Source of the DNA: Litoribacter populi
GTDB lineage: Bacteria; Bacteroidota; Bacteroidia; Cytophagales; Cyclobacteriaceae
Direction of reading: 5' to 3'
Assembly (NCBI RefSeq): GCF_007483685.1
Contig: NZ_VMKN01000001.1
Location: 434,001-498,000, forward strand
Length of the DNA: 64,000 nt
In this document: positions 39,301 through 49,843 of the stretch, in pieces
Layout of the letters: each line of letters opens with the position of its first letter
Position numbering within the stretch: the first letter of the stretch is position 1
Notes under the pieces: generated by a model
The model's input: the letters and a program-made list of their open reading frames with translations, nothing else
What the model was told of the DNA's origin: nothing
The model's database searches: none
Program-made: the position numbers and the translations under genes

Positions 39301-42300
39301 TTCGATGTAGATCGACTCCTCTGCTGACAGTCTTCTAATCGCACCATATAGGAATTGAAATCCTCTTTGGTGCAGCAGTTCTCTCCAAAGTGGACACCCT
39401 TCTAATCGCACCATATAGGAATTGAAATATTTCTTCGAGATCACTCAATCTCACTATTCGCATTCTTCTAATCGCACCATATAGGAATTGAAATGTAGAA
39501 TCTCCATCAGAATTGTCGTGTCTCGCAATTCTTCTAATCGCACCATATAGGAATTGAAATTAGGGGAAATAAAATACAGGCCTTTTCTGCATGCCGACTT
39601 CTAATCGCACCATATAGGAATTGAAATATGTGAGGTTCTGGGGAATAAAGTGAGCAAAAGCGACTTCTAATCGCACCATATAGGAATTGAAATGCGTAAA
39701 TAAGACGTCCGGAGGTGGTATTTACCAAGCTTCTAATCGCACCATATAGGAATTGAAATAAGACCACCCCACGACCTATCCCAACCCCACAGAGCCTTCT
39801 AATCGCACCATATAGGAATTGAAATTCACTATGGTAATTCAAGGGGTGCATACTTGGTAGGCTTCTAATCGCACCATATAGGAATTGAAATACGTTTTTT
39901 CTGTCTTTAATTTCAAATTCGGAAACCTTCTAATCGCACCATATAGGAATTGAAATATGTAATTCTTTGTTTCAGTTGGCATCTGTTTTTTCTTCTAATC
40001 GCACCATATAGGAATTGAAATTTTTTAGGTATAATGGTATTTGTTTGGGCTGATGAACTTCTAATCGCACCATATAGGAATTGAAATCACTAAGCAATCA
40101 AGCAAAAGATTGGTACCAATCGCCTTCTAATCGCACCATATAGGAATTGAAATTGAATAACATACCCCTCATTAGCAAAGCCACGAACTTCTAATCGCAC
40201 CATATAGGAATTGAAATTCGTAAAAGAACACATCTACATAATTGGATTTACTGCTTCTAATCGCACCATATAGGAATTGAAATGATCGAAAGAAAGTCCA
40301 TCCAGTTTGGAAAGAAGATCTTCTAATCGCACCATATAGGAATTGAAATAAGCTCACCCAGCTCTTGCAGCATACCAACAAGCACTTCTAATCGCACCAT
40401 ATAGGAATTGAAATGAGGTTTGTAAGTTTCGCCAAGCTGAACGAACTAGGCTTCTAATCGCACCATATAGGAATTGAAATAGTTATACCAGGCAACCTAG
40501 GATATGAAAAAGGTACCTTCTAATCGCACCATATAGGAATTGAAATTTGGCTGCGATGTAGGTGCCTACCGTGATGGTCTTGCTTCTAATCGCACCATAT
40601 AGGAATTGAAATTGATGGGTCTTGCGGACTTTTGGTTCCTCGCTCTGCTTCTAATCGCACCATATAGGAATTGAAATCAGGCTTAACATGATTAGACTAA
40701 AGCACATGGAAACTTCTAATCGCACCATATAGGAATTGAAATCCTTTAAAACATCAGAGGTCTTTATCCTGGACTCGCTTCTAATCGCACCATATAGGAA
40801 TTGAAATTCGTTAACCGCAAGATTGTTTATGGTTCCGTCAAAACTTCTAATCGCACCATATAGGAATTGAAATACAATTCCATCAACCTCAAGTACCACA
40901 TCGAATACCCTTCTAATCGCACCATATAGGAATTGAAATCGTAGGTCCAGTCGCTTAGCCTCCATCCAAGGATCCTTCTAATCGCACCATATAGGAATTA
41001 AAATGCGCCTCCTGGTACTTGGGGTGAGCAGTTGCCAACCCTTCTAATCGCACCATATAGGAATTGAAATTGATAAACGCACTCATTTCCAATACCCTCC
41101 AAAATACTTCTAATCGCACCATATAGGAATTGAAATTTGCAAAGTCACACTGGCTCGTTTTACGCTGCGGTACTTCTAATCGCACCATATAGGAATTGAA
41201 ATTTACGGAAGGTTTCGATTTTCCAGACCTTGAATTCGCTTCTAATCGCACCATATAGGAATTGAAATATGAGTTTAAGCCCTTCGACCTCTTTCGCGTT
41301 GAATCTTCTAATCGCACCATATAGGAATTGAAATAGATAATGATTACGATGTAGAGTATGGACGCGAAGCTTATAATCGTACCATATAGGAATTGAAATA
41401 ATTTAATTCGCTTGTCAGGGACTTACCAAAAGATACTTCTAATCGCACCATATAGGAATTGAAATAAGAAAAATGGAATACGTATATCAATTGTCTGGGA
41501 CTTTTAATCGCACCATATAGGAATTGAAATCTAGGAATGCTCCCGGTGTCTCAGGGTCTTGGATGCTTTTAATCGCACCATATAGGAATTGAAATGGGAA
41601 AATACCCCGATGGAGCCAAGCACGTTCTTTCTTTTAATCGCACCATATAGGAATTGAAATGCTTTTCCAGGCTGTTGATAAAGTCCGTCCTGCTTCCTTC
41701 TAATCGCACCATATAGGAATTGAAATTTTCCTTAATTTTTTCCTCATAGGTCTGAGTGCCCACTTCTAATCGCACCATATAGGAATTGAAATTTGTAATC
41801 CAGCAGGGTAATGGTTCGGGTAGGGTGGCTTCTAATCGCACCATATAGGAATTGAAATATTTTAATCGTTTCCCAATCCATATGGGGATTTTCGCTTCTA
41901 ATCGCACCATATAGGAATTGAAATATGCTAGGCTTACCAGCTTTTCACGCATATCAGCAGTCTTCTAATCGCACCATATAGGAATTGAAATGCGGAAAGC
42001 TTTACGATTGCGTTGTTGACCTCATTGCTTCTAATCGCACCATATAGGAATTGAAATTCGGTAAGGAAGGCGGGATTGAAGACGGGGCGGGAGCTTCTAA
42101 TCGCACCATATAGGAATTGAAATACTATTTCGGTATCAATTTCATCCACCCCTTCTAGCTTCTAATCGCACCATATAGGAATTGAAATATCAGGAATTGC
42201 AGAAAGCTACCGGTGCACTTTCACTTCTAATCGCACCATATAGGAATTGAAATATATCAAACAAGCGCCTAGCAGATGGATCGCATGTCTTCTAATCGCA

Positions 42301-43235
42301 CCATATAGGAATTGAAATGGTGAAGCTGCCTGCTCATCTCCGCAGTGATGGTAACTTCTAATCGCACCATATAGGAATTGAAATACGACTATGAAAAATC
42401 TAAAAGGAAACCGTGACCTGCTTCTAATCGCACCATATAGGAATTGAAATTCATCTAGCATGTATGGGGTGATTTCGGGCTGAAGCTTCTAATCGCACCA
42501 TATAGGAATTGAAATTTGCAAGGTCACACTGGCTCGTTTTACGCTGCGGTACTTCTAATCGCACCATATAGGAATTGAAATTCCTCATCCACGGGGCCAA
42601 CTACGTGCACCAGCTTCCTTTTAATCGCACCATATAGGAATTGAAATTTGTCTAAATTCATTTTTGTGTTTGTTAAAATTGAACTTTTAATCGCACCATA
42701 TAGGAATTGAAATCTAACTACTGCACTACCCTGGAGGTGGTGCACTAAACTTTTAATCGCACCATATAGGAATTGAAATCTGAAATCTCTCCGTGTGCCT
42801 GAGCTACCACACACCTTTTAATCGCACCATATAGGAATTGAAATAGAAGAAAGACCTGGCTACCTACGAGCTGATCAAGTCTTTTAATCGCACATATAGG
42901 AATTGAAATGGGTTTAAGGTCATTTCCATGGGTTGAACATTGGCACTTTTAATCGCACCATATAGGAATTGAAATAGGTGAATAGCCTGGATAAATATTT
43001 CATCAACACTTTTAATCGCACCATGTAGGAATTGAAATAGGCAAAACCCTGGACAATCAAGAGGTGAACTTTAACCTTTAATCGCACCATGTAGGAATTG
43101 AAATAAGGCTCCAAGGTAGCAATAGCCAAAGACCCCAAGCTTTTAATCGCACCATGTAGGAATTGAAATAACGGCTTTTCCCATAACTTTGCATAAGTTA
43201 CTATACTTTTAATCGCACCATGTAGGAATTGAAAT
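33372..43235 (+). CRISPR. Type I-B CRISPR array, about 151 repeats
   Basis: The 30-bp repeat (starts CTTCTAATCGCACC and ends GGAATTGAAAT) recurs every 64-67 bp with spacers of about 34-37 bp. I counted 151 repeats and 150 spacers by hand; the total length of 9864 bp agrees. Repeats are nearly invariant to about 41330. Variants then appear: CTTATAATCGT at 41370, a CTTTTAATCG form at 41511-41640 and again from about 42618, and finally CATGTAGG instead of CATATAGG from about 43017. Decay at the right fixes the leader on the left. Crossing ATTGAAAT at the repeat 3' end is the expected crRNA handle for plus-strand transcription. Minus-strand open frames through the repeats are not genes. Confidence 0.98.
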
Positions 43236-43296
43236 ACCGCAAGGCCTCCGAGACATCGTGGCTTTTTTGGGTTTTTGAAGACCAAGTGCTAATATA

Positions 43297-43494
43297 CTAA
43301 ACACTCCACTGCAGCTCCATCTCCGGAATCTCATCATACGTCCTGCCATTGAGCTCCCTTCCTGCCTTCTTTTTGTTTTTACCGCCCCACTGCTTGAAGA
43401 AGAATGCTACCCCGGACTGCTCCCTGTTCCGGTTTAAACTGTGCCGGCATTGGTCGAAGAACCGGTTAATCCGCTTTATTTTCCAAAGCCCGGA
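43297..43494 (-). pseudogene. C-terminal fragment of a DUF5131 (phage Gp37/Gp68-type) protein
   Basis: On the minus strand an open frame of about 65 codons, bounded upstream by a stop and lacking a start, reads [20 protein letters not shown], then [20 protein letters not shown] and [14 protein letters not shown] before a TAG. The FFKQWGG...[11 protein letters not shown] pattern is the conserved C-terminus of DUF5131 (phage Gp37/Gp68-type) proteins. The rest of the gene is gone. The fragment abuts the old end of the CRISPR array, suggesting that array growth or a rearrangement replaced an earlier gene here. Confidence 0.7.
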
Positions 43495-43866
43495 TCATAA
43501 ATTTTTCCATCGACTATCTGTCATCCCCTATTTCTCAACAAAAAAATCCAAGTAAAGCATAACTATTCAATTTAAAAATTGGCTTTTTTACTAATCTTCT
43601 TGCAAAATACCCCAATCACGGTATTGTGGGGGGAGGGGGAATGAGGTAGTTTTAGGCCAATAATGAAAAAAATAAGATTAACCAAGGATGCTGAATAAAA
43701 ATGGATTTGTGTACTGGGTTGGTTATTTACGAGTTGTGATGCATTCAAAATAGGTCCCACGCGCTTCCAACAAATCTGGTTTTGCGCTTCATGAGCCAAT
43801 GCTAAAAACACAAGTGCTGTTTTTAAACACGCTCCAAATGAACTGAATATAGAAGAAGTTAAAAAT
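43495..43866. other. Intergenic, 372 bp, upstream of Gabija
   Basis: Contains the second exact copy (43600-43622) of a 23-bp repeat found on the other side of the CRISPR locus, followed by a G-rich run (about 43625-43640). No gene is supported. The last 100 bases presumably hold the gajA promoter. Confidence 0.5.
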
Positions 43867-45663
43867 ATGAACTTATCGAACCTTAAAATATGGAATTTTC
43901 GAAAATTTGGTGACAATGCCAGTTTTGATTTAGAAAAACCACATTTAGATTTAAACTTCACTGAAGGCATAAATGTTTTAATCGGTGAAAATGACTCGGG
44001 AAAGAGTGCAATTATCGATTCAATAAAACTTGCTTTAAAAACTCATAGTTATGAATGGTTCAGGTTGGATTGGGATGATTTTTATGTTGGTTCAAATCGA
44101 TTAAGAATTGAATTAAGATTTGAAAAGTTTTTAGATGATGAAGCAAAGAATTTTACTGAATGGCTTGGGTGGAATGGTGAGGGTGATAATGCAGAACCAT
44201 ATTTAAGATTAATCTATGATACTAAAAGAAATCTCGAAGATCAGTATATCTATCCAACTGAAATTAAGGCCGGGGTTGATGAAATAGGATATCAGTTAAC
44301 GGCAGAAGCAAGAGAGTATTTAAAAACTACCTACTTAAAACCTCTACGAGACGCGAAATCGGAATTAATACCGCGCAAGAATTCTAGATTAACCCAAATA
44401 CTTCAAGGGCATGAAGCCTTTAAAGGAAAAGATCAAGACCACCTATTAGTAGAGCTATTTCAAGATTTCAATGAGCACGTTGCAAAATATTTTGAAGGAA
44501 CAGACAAGGATGGTGCAGCCCTTACTGGTGAAAATTTAAAAGGGAAAGAACTGAAGGAAGAGATAGATAAGTTTATTCAAGCATTTTACTCTAGGGATAA
44601 GGAATCGAATTTTGGCGTCCTTGGGAATAATCTCAAAAACATTCTAGAGAAGCTTGAGCTATCCATTAAGGATGAACTTAATCCGGGTTTAGGAACTTTA
44701 AACAGATTGTTTATGGCTTCAGAATTACTCCATCTTCAAAAGAAAATTTGGAATGGTTTAAGATTAGGATTAATAGAAGAACTTGAAGCACATCTCCACC
44801 CTCAAGCACAAATGCAAATCATCGAAGCGCTTCAAAACGAAAAAAACATTCAATTAATCTTAACTACTCACAGCCCTAATCTAGCCTCAAAATTAAAGCT
44901 CGAAAACTTAGTTATCTGTAATGATAATAATGCTTTCCCGATGGGAGCAGCATACACAAAATTAGATTCTGATAATTATAAGTTTCTTGAAAAATTTCTT
45001 GATACAACGAAAGCAAACCTGTTTTTCGCTAAAGGAGTTATTCTGGTAGAAGGCTGGGCAGAAGAAATATTAATTCCCAGCATAGCAAAGGCTATAGGGA
45101 TAAATCTAACTGAAAAGGGTGTGTCCATAGTAAATATAGGAAATACAGGATTCGATCATTACTCCAAGATTTACATTAGGAAAGAAGAGCCTTACATGAA
45201 TATTCCAATAGCGGTAATTACAGATTCTGACATTCGAGAATATGAAAAAGATGGGGATGATTTTGTAAAAAGAAATGAAGATACAATCCAACTAGAAACC
45301 CAAGCAGCTATTGATTTTAACGAAACGAGATCCGAACAATCGATAAAATATTATACTGCACCAAACTGGACCTTAGAGTATTCTTTGTTTAAATCAACTA
45401 GCCTAACATCTACTCTTCAAAGCGTGTGTAAGTCAATTCATTCGGGAACTGATTGGGACACCGATTTTGAAAAGACGATGGCTATTAAATTGATTGACAA
45501 GAACAGAAAACTAAACAAAACGGAAATTGCCTATAGATTAGCAACCGCTATAGATGAAGACTTACAAAAGACTCCAGATGAGCGAACCATAAATATTGAT
45601 AAAGATAATGATGACAGTATCAAATACTTAATTCAAGCCATACGATATGCGGCAGGAAATTAA
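43867..45663 (+). CDS. gajA: Gabija protein GajA (OLD-family ATPase-TOPRIM nuclease)
   Basis: A 598-residue OLD-family nuclease, close to the usual GajA length. The ABC-type ATPase has Walker A GENDSGKS (40-47), a Walker B-like LIEELEAHLHP (about 303-313) and LTTHSPNLASKL. The TOPRIM domain has ILVEGWAEEILIP (about 391-403) and VITDSDIRE (about 449-457). The adjacent, overlapping UvrD-like helicase identifies the pair as Gabija, in which GajA is a nucleotide-gated DNA nickase used against phage. The 17-bp overlap with gajB implies coupled translation. The C-terminal extension of about 90 residues is ordinary for OLD proteins. Confidence 0.88.
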   Translation: MNLSNLKIWNFRKFGDNASFDLEKPHLDLNFTEGINVLIGENDSGKSAIIDSIKLALKTHSYEWFRLDWDDFYVGSNRLRIELRFEKFLDDEAKNFTEWLGWNGEGDNAEPYLRLIYDTKRNLEDQYIYPTEIKAGVDEIGYQLTAEAREYLKTTYLKPLRDAKSELIPRKNSRLTQILQGHEAFKGKDQDHLLVELFQDFNEHVAKYFEGTDKDGAALTGENLKGKELKEEIDKFIQAFYSRDKESNFGVLGNNLKNILEKLELSIKDELNPGLGTLNRLFMASELLHLQKKIWNGLRLGLIEELEAHLHPQAQMQIIEALQNEKNIQLILTTHSPNLASKLKLENLVICNDNNAFPMGAAYTKLDSDNYKFLEKFLDTTKANLFFAKGVILVEGWAEEILIPSIAKAIGINLTEKGVSIVNIGNTGFDHYSKIYIRKEEPYMNIPIAVITDSDIREYEKDGDDFVKRNEDTIQLETQAAIDFNETRSEQSIKYYTAPNWTLEYSLFKSTSLTSTLQSVCKSIHSGTDWDTDFEKTMAIKLIDKNRKLNKTEIAYRLATAIDEDLQKTPDERTINIDKDNDDSIKYLIQAIRYAAGN

Positions 45664-47629
45664 CATAACTGATACTGATATTGGATACGCTGAGAAAATC
45701 TTATTATCCGAAGGAAAAGAGTTTGATCCTGAAAGACGAACTTTCATTCGTGACCTTACAACACTTGATTTGCAAGCTGTACCTGGAAGTGGCAAAACAA
45801 CAGCGCTTCTAGCGAAACTTCTTATCTTGGAAAAATATATGCCACTAAACAGTGGGCGTGGAGTATTGGTTATTTCTCATACCAATGCAGCTGTAGACGA
45901 GATAAAAGAACGAATTGGGAAATATTGCCCTAAACTATTTGCATATCCAAATTTTATAGGAACAATTCAAAGTTTTGTTGACACATTTCTAGCGATTCCA
46001 TTCTTTACTAATCAATTTAAACAAAAACCGTTTCGTATCGACAATGAAATCTATGACGAACAAGTTGAAAGGTTCTACTTAAACACAAATAATGTAGGTC
46101 TCAAGAATTATCTCAATAGACAAATCGATGGTTTAGCATTTCTGAAGTCCCTTCGAATAACAACACAGGGTAAGTTGATTTCATACTTAAATGGCACTCC
46201 TGAGACATTTAAACTAAAGAACCCTGAAACTGCCACCTACAAGTCTTTACTTCAATTTAAACTAAACCTTTTAAAAAAAGGATACCTTCATTTTGATGAC
46301 GCATATTCTTTGGCTGATTTCCAATTGAAATCAATAAGTAATTACTCATCAATTCTGCAAAAGAGGTTTCTATATGTGTTTGTTGATGAAATGCAAGACA
46401 TGGATATTCATCAACATAATTTGATTGAAGAGGTCTTTCATCCAGATGAATCTACTCAGTCCATACTTCAAAGAATCGGTGATAAAAATCAAGCTATATA
46501 TAATGCAGGGTCTGTACAATTAGAAAATATCTGGTCAGTCAGGAATAGTGTGCTTTACATTAATGGAAGTCACAGATTAAGTCCAAGAATTGCTTCTTTG
46601 GTACAAAACCTTGCCCTTACTCCAAATCCTGTTGAGGGTAGAAATGTTAATTCTGATGGCTCATCCATTGACATAAAACCAATAATCTTTGTTTATCTAG
46701 ATGATACAAAAGGAATGGTGATTCCAGCATTTGCAGATAAAATAAAAGAACTTCAAGCCTCTGGTTCAATTCCAATTAACCCATCCCATAAATTTATGGC
46801 AGTTGCTTGGAGAAAAGAACATGAGGATGCGGACAAAATGGCTCTAAGCGATTATTGGCCCCCTTTTGCAAAAGCAAATTCAGGTCCACAAATTGACTTC
46901 AAAGTACTTGAGGACTATATCCTCTATTTTGACAAAGAGAAAAAAACTCTAGAATCTGTTCGTAAGAACATTTTAAATGCACTTTTAAAGATTCTTCGAT
47001 TAGAAAATGTTGAAGATGAAAACGAAAGAGTTTACACCAAAAGAAAATTATTTAACTTTTTTAAAACTCTTGAAAACAATGAATATGAGGTTCTGATATT
47101 GAACCTTTATAAATGGTCCATTTCAAGCATAAGAGGAAAGGGGCAAGAAACGATTGTTTCAATTAGGGAGTATATCCCCACTTTCCTTTCTGTTTTCCAA
47201 AAAACCATCGCTTCATCCGCAAACTTCATAAATAGTGAGTCTGAAATTAAAGAAGTTGAAATTGAGGATGAGCCTAAATTAAACAGATTTGAATCCGATG
47301 GAGTAAACATTGAGATTGGGACAATACACTCTGCAAAAGGTCAAACCCATACAGCTACTCTTTACCTTGAAACATATTTTCATAAAGATGGCAACGGAGC
47401 CAATGCAAAATCATATGAATCCCAAAGATTAGCAGGACAATTAATGGGAAAACAAATATCATCAACTGTTGGGACAAGAGTAAAGCAATCCGCTAGAATG
47501 GCCTATGTCGGATTTTCTAGACCAACACATTTATTATCTATTGCAATTCATAAGGATCGATATGATTCGGTTTTGTCGGATATAAATCATGATGATTGGG
47601 AGATAATTGAAATTGAAACAGTGGATTAA
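45647..47629 (+). CDS. gajB: Gabija protein GajB (UvrD/Rep-like helicase)
   Basis: A 660-residue superfamily 1A helicase. Motif I is AVPGSGKTT (44-52), followed by VISHTNAAVDEIKERI, motif II FVDEMQDMD (about 245), GDKNQAIY, motif V TIHSAKGQTHTA (about 557) and motif VI ARMAYVGFSRPTHLL near residue 616. In Gabija the helicase partner senses or processes phage DNA and activates GajA. It is longer than the roughly 500-residue type example, with extra sequence between motifs IV and V. It overlaps gajA by 17 bp. All helicase motifs are intact. Confidence 0.87.
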   Translation: MRQEINITDTDIGYAEKILLSEGKEFDPERRTFIRDLTTLDLQAVPGSGKTTALLAKLLILEKYMPLNSGRGVLVISHTNAAVDEIKERIGKYCPKLFAYPNFIGTIQSFVDTFLAIPFFTNQFKQKPFRIDNEIYDEQVERFYLNTNNVGLKNYLNRQIDGLAFLKSLRITTQGKLISYLNGTPETFKLKNPETATYKSLLQFKLNLLKKGYLHFDDAYSLADFQLKSISNYSSILQKRFLYVFVDEMQDMDIHQHNLIEEVFHPDESTQSILQRIGDKNQAIYNAGSVQLENIWSVRNSVLYINGSHRLSPRIASLVQNLALTPNPVEGRNVNSDGSSIDIKPIIFVYLDDTKGMVIPAFADKIKELQASGSIPINPSHKFMAVAWRKEHEDADKMALSDYWPPFAKANSGPQIDFKVLEDYILYFDKEKKTLESVRKNILNALLKILRLENVEDENERVYTKRKLFNFFKTLENNEYEVLILNLYKWSISSIRGKGQETIVSIREYIPTFLSVFQKTIASSANFINSESEIKEVEIEDEPKLNRFESDGVNIEIGTIHSAKGQTHTATLYLETYFHKDGNGANAKSYESQRLAGQLMGKQISSTVGTRVKQSARMAYVGFSRPTHLLSIAIHKDRYDSVLSDINHDDWEIIEIETVD

Positions 47630-47710
47630 CATACACGTTGCCAAGTCGCACAATACCTAGTTTATGTTTTCCGAAATAGACAATAGAAGAAATTTGTAAA
47701 GTTTAAAAAA

Positions 47711-49843
47711 ATGGCAGAAAATTCAGTACGCTCCGGTCGCGATGGAGAAAAAATTGCTAATGAAATTCTCAAACTTATTGGTTGGGGAAGTGCCTCGTGG
47801 AATATTGACATTGATTGTGCTTTCCCGACAAGGCATAAACCAACTGTGAAAAGTAACCCACATCACGGTATAGATATTTTATACTCCTATGACAACCCTT
47901 TATATCATGACAGACGTGATATAATTATCGGGTCTGTAAAGCATTCCGAAAATGGATATCCAAGTTCGAAAGGTTCTGAATTAACAAAGAATATAAACGA
48001 ATTAGCTGTTAACCTAGATTGTACTAAACAAAGTGACAATATAATTCAATTAGTGGGGAATTCAAAGCTACAAACACATTTTAAGGGTTTGCTTTTCTGT
48101 CTTAGTAGTTTAGATTCTGAAAAAGAGTATGACTTAGCTCAACATACTAATAATAATATTGATTTTGGGACGAATAAATTTGAGGAAATTTTTTTGGTTG
48201 ATAATAAAAGAGCTACTTTTTTGATAAGCTCTATAAAAACAGCGGAGAACTACCTGCCTTTAAGCGAAGTAAAATTTCTTTACCAGAACACTGGGAAGAA
48301 TATGGAAAAGTCCCAACTCCTTTTATCAGGTGAAAGACTACCTATTCAATTTATTAATTCCGAAATAATTCCAATTGTAAAAGAAGAAAAAGATACAGGA
48401 AGAATTTCCTGCTTAATTTTTTGTAATAATCCATATAGCAAAGAAAATGCTTCAAGATTAATATGGTTATCTCACAAATTGTGTGGCCTAACCAATGAAA
48501 TCAGAATATATTTCCCCAATTATGATAACAATAAAGAATATGAAGTGAATGCAGTAAAGCAATTGTATAAAGATGAGACTTTCACTACAAAAATCACTTT
48601 TCACAGATTCAATAAATTCGATTTAATTTCCCTTAAAGAAACCCAAAGTAAAACACCTTTTACTAAATCGATTCAAGATAAACAAGTCGAGCTTACTCAC
48701 TCTACCAAAATTTCTGATGATATTGATAAAATATTACCATATGGTGATATCTTAATTCCTAAATTAAGGACAAGTATTTTGTCTGAAGTAAATCTCCATG
48801 TTTTTTTAAATAGGAAAGGTATCATTACTGCAAAAAAAAATAAAAATGATATTCTTCCTTTATTCTCATGCTTACTATTGAGTCCAGATGAACTGGATAG
48901 TCTAAAAGCAACTTACAGAGAAAAAGAGGATAAACCAAAAGAAATTGAACGTATAGCAACGGTTAACTTGGGAAGTAAATCTTTATGGGAAACATTCAAT
49001 GAATTCTTCCCTATTTTAAAATCGGTAAATAACTCGGGACTACCAAAAAGTTGCAATCTGGTAGGGAATCCGATTTTAGCAAGAGTTAACTCTGACTATA
49101 ATCACTTAATACTAAAATATAAAATTGAAAAAGAAAATACAAACAAGGATTTTCTTACTGGAAAGACCTTTCACGATGCTCTAATGGAAATAAAGTACGA
49201 AAACAACCAAATTATTTTTATAGACCAACATACTTCATCCGAAACATACAAGCTGAATAAGAATTATTTTGATGGTTTCAAAAAAGCTTTAAAGAAAGAG
49301 AACTTATTAATTGAAGAGTTTAAGTCAATACAATTTCTTGATTTCACCAATAACGAAAGGGTTCAATTTCTACTAAGTTTTCTAACTTTGCAAAGTTCAA
49401 AAGAAATTAATATTAAAAACATAACTCTGGATAGTATGAAGTTTAGAGCGGATGATACTATATCAGGTTTGCCGAAAGATTTAGAATCTTTAAAAGGTAG
49501 GGTTTCGAATTTAAACCTTAATGGTAAAGAGCTTCACGATACAATTTATTTATCTGATGGAGGATACAGGTCAGCCATTTTATGTGAGAAAGTTAGGTTT
49601 AATATTAGCTACAAATATTTCAACAGAAATGGAATTTGTTCTATTGAGGTAGCTTTTAGCGGAGCATTAGGAGCGAAAGGTTATAAAGACACAGAATTAC
49701 GTATTTCAATAACCCCTGCTCCATCTTCGTTTGATACTAATTTCAAAAGTACCAAAGCATTGATTAAAAAAGAAATCAATATAATAAGGGATAAAAACTA
49801 CGCAAAATACAAACAAAAGCCTGGTGTAAATGATACAATTTGA
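47711..49843 (+). CDS. PD-(D/E)xK nuclease-like protein, first gene of a putative defence pair
   Basis: A 710-residue protein without a confident family name. The N-terminus looks like a restriction-type nuclease fold: a helix RSGRDGEKIANEILKLIGW, then HHGIDILYSY (Asp55) and IIIGSVKHS (Lys77), i.e. the D...xK spacing, but with Ser75 where Glu/Asp is usual. The remaining 600 residues are mixed alpha/beta with no known motif. It sits between Gabija and Septu and overlaps the next gene, an NA37 nucleoid-associated protein, by 14 bp. The pair should be compared with two-gene nuclease systems such as GAPS4. The nuclease role is inferred and the catalytic residue set uncertain. Confidence 0.6.
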   Translation: MAENSVRSGRDGEKIANEILKLIGWGSASWNIDIDCAFPTRHKPTVKSNPHHGIDILYSYDNPLYHDRRDIIIGSVKHSENGYPSSKGSELTKNINELAVNLDCTKQSDNIIQLVGNSKLQTHFKGLLFCLSSLDSEKEYDLAQHTNNNIDFGTNKFEEIFLVDNKRATFLISSIKTAENYLPLSEVKFLYQNTGKNMEKSQLLLSGERLPIQFINSEIIPIVKEEKDTGRISCLIFCNNPYSKENASRLIWLSHKLCGLTNEIRIYFPNYDNNKEYEVNAVKQLYKDETFTTKITFHRFNKFDLISLKETQSKTPFTKSIQDKQVELTHSTKISDDIDKILPYGDILIPKLRTSILSEVNLHVFLNRKGIITAKKNKNDILPLFSCLLLSPDELDSLKATYREKEDKPKEIERIATVNLGSKSLWETFNEFFPILKSVNNSGLPKSCNLVGNPILARVNSDYNHLILKYKIEKENTNKDFLTGKTFHDALMEIKYENNQIIFIDQHTSSETYKLNKNYFDGFKKALKKENLLIEEFKSIQFLDFTNNERVQFLLSFLTLQSSKEINIKNITLDSMKFRADDTISGLPKDLESLKGRVSNLNLNGKELHDTIYLSDGGYRSAILCEKVRFNISYKYFNRNGICSIEVAFSGALGAKGYKDTELRISITPAPSSFDTNFKSTKALIKKEINIIRDKNYAKYKQKPGVNDTI

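Noticed and set aside
33372-43235. Spacers targeting genes in this window
   Set aside because: None found by eye. A proper spacer-versus-window search was not possible, so absence is not proven.
33532-43285. Many minus-strand open frames of 60-137 codons repeating FQFLYGAIRR or FNSYMVRLE
   Set aside because: They are translations of the CRISPR repeat on the opposite strand. Their periodicity follows the array and they have no independent support.
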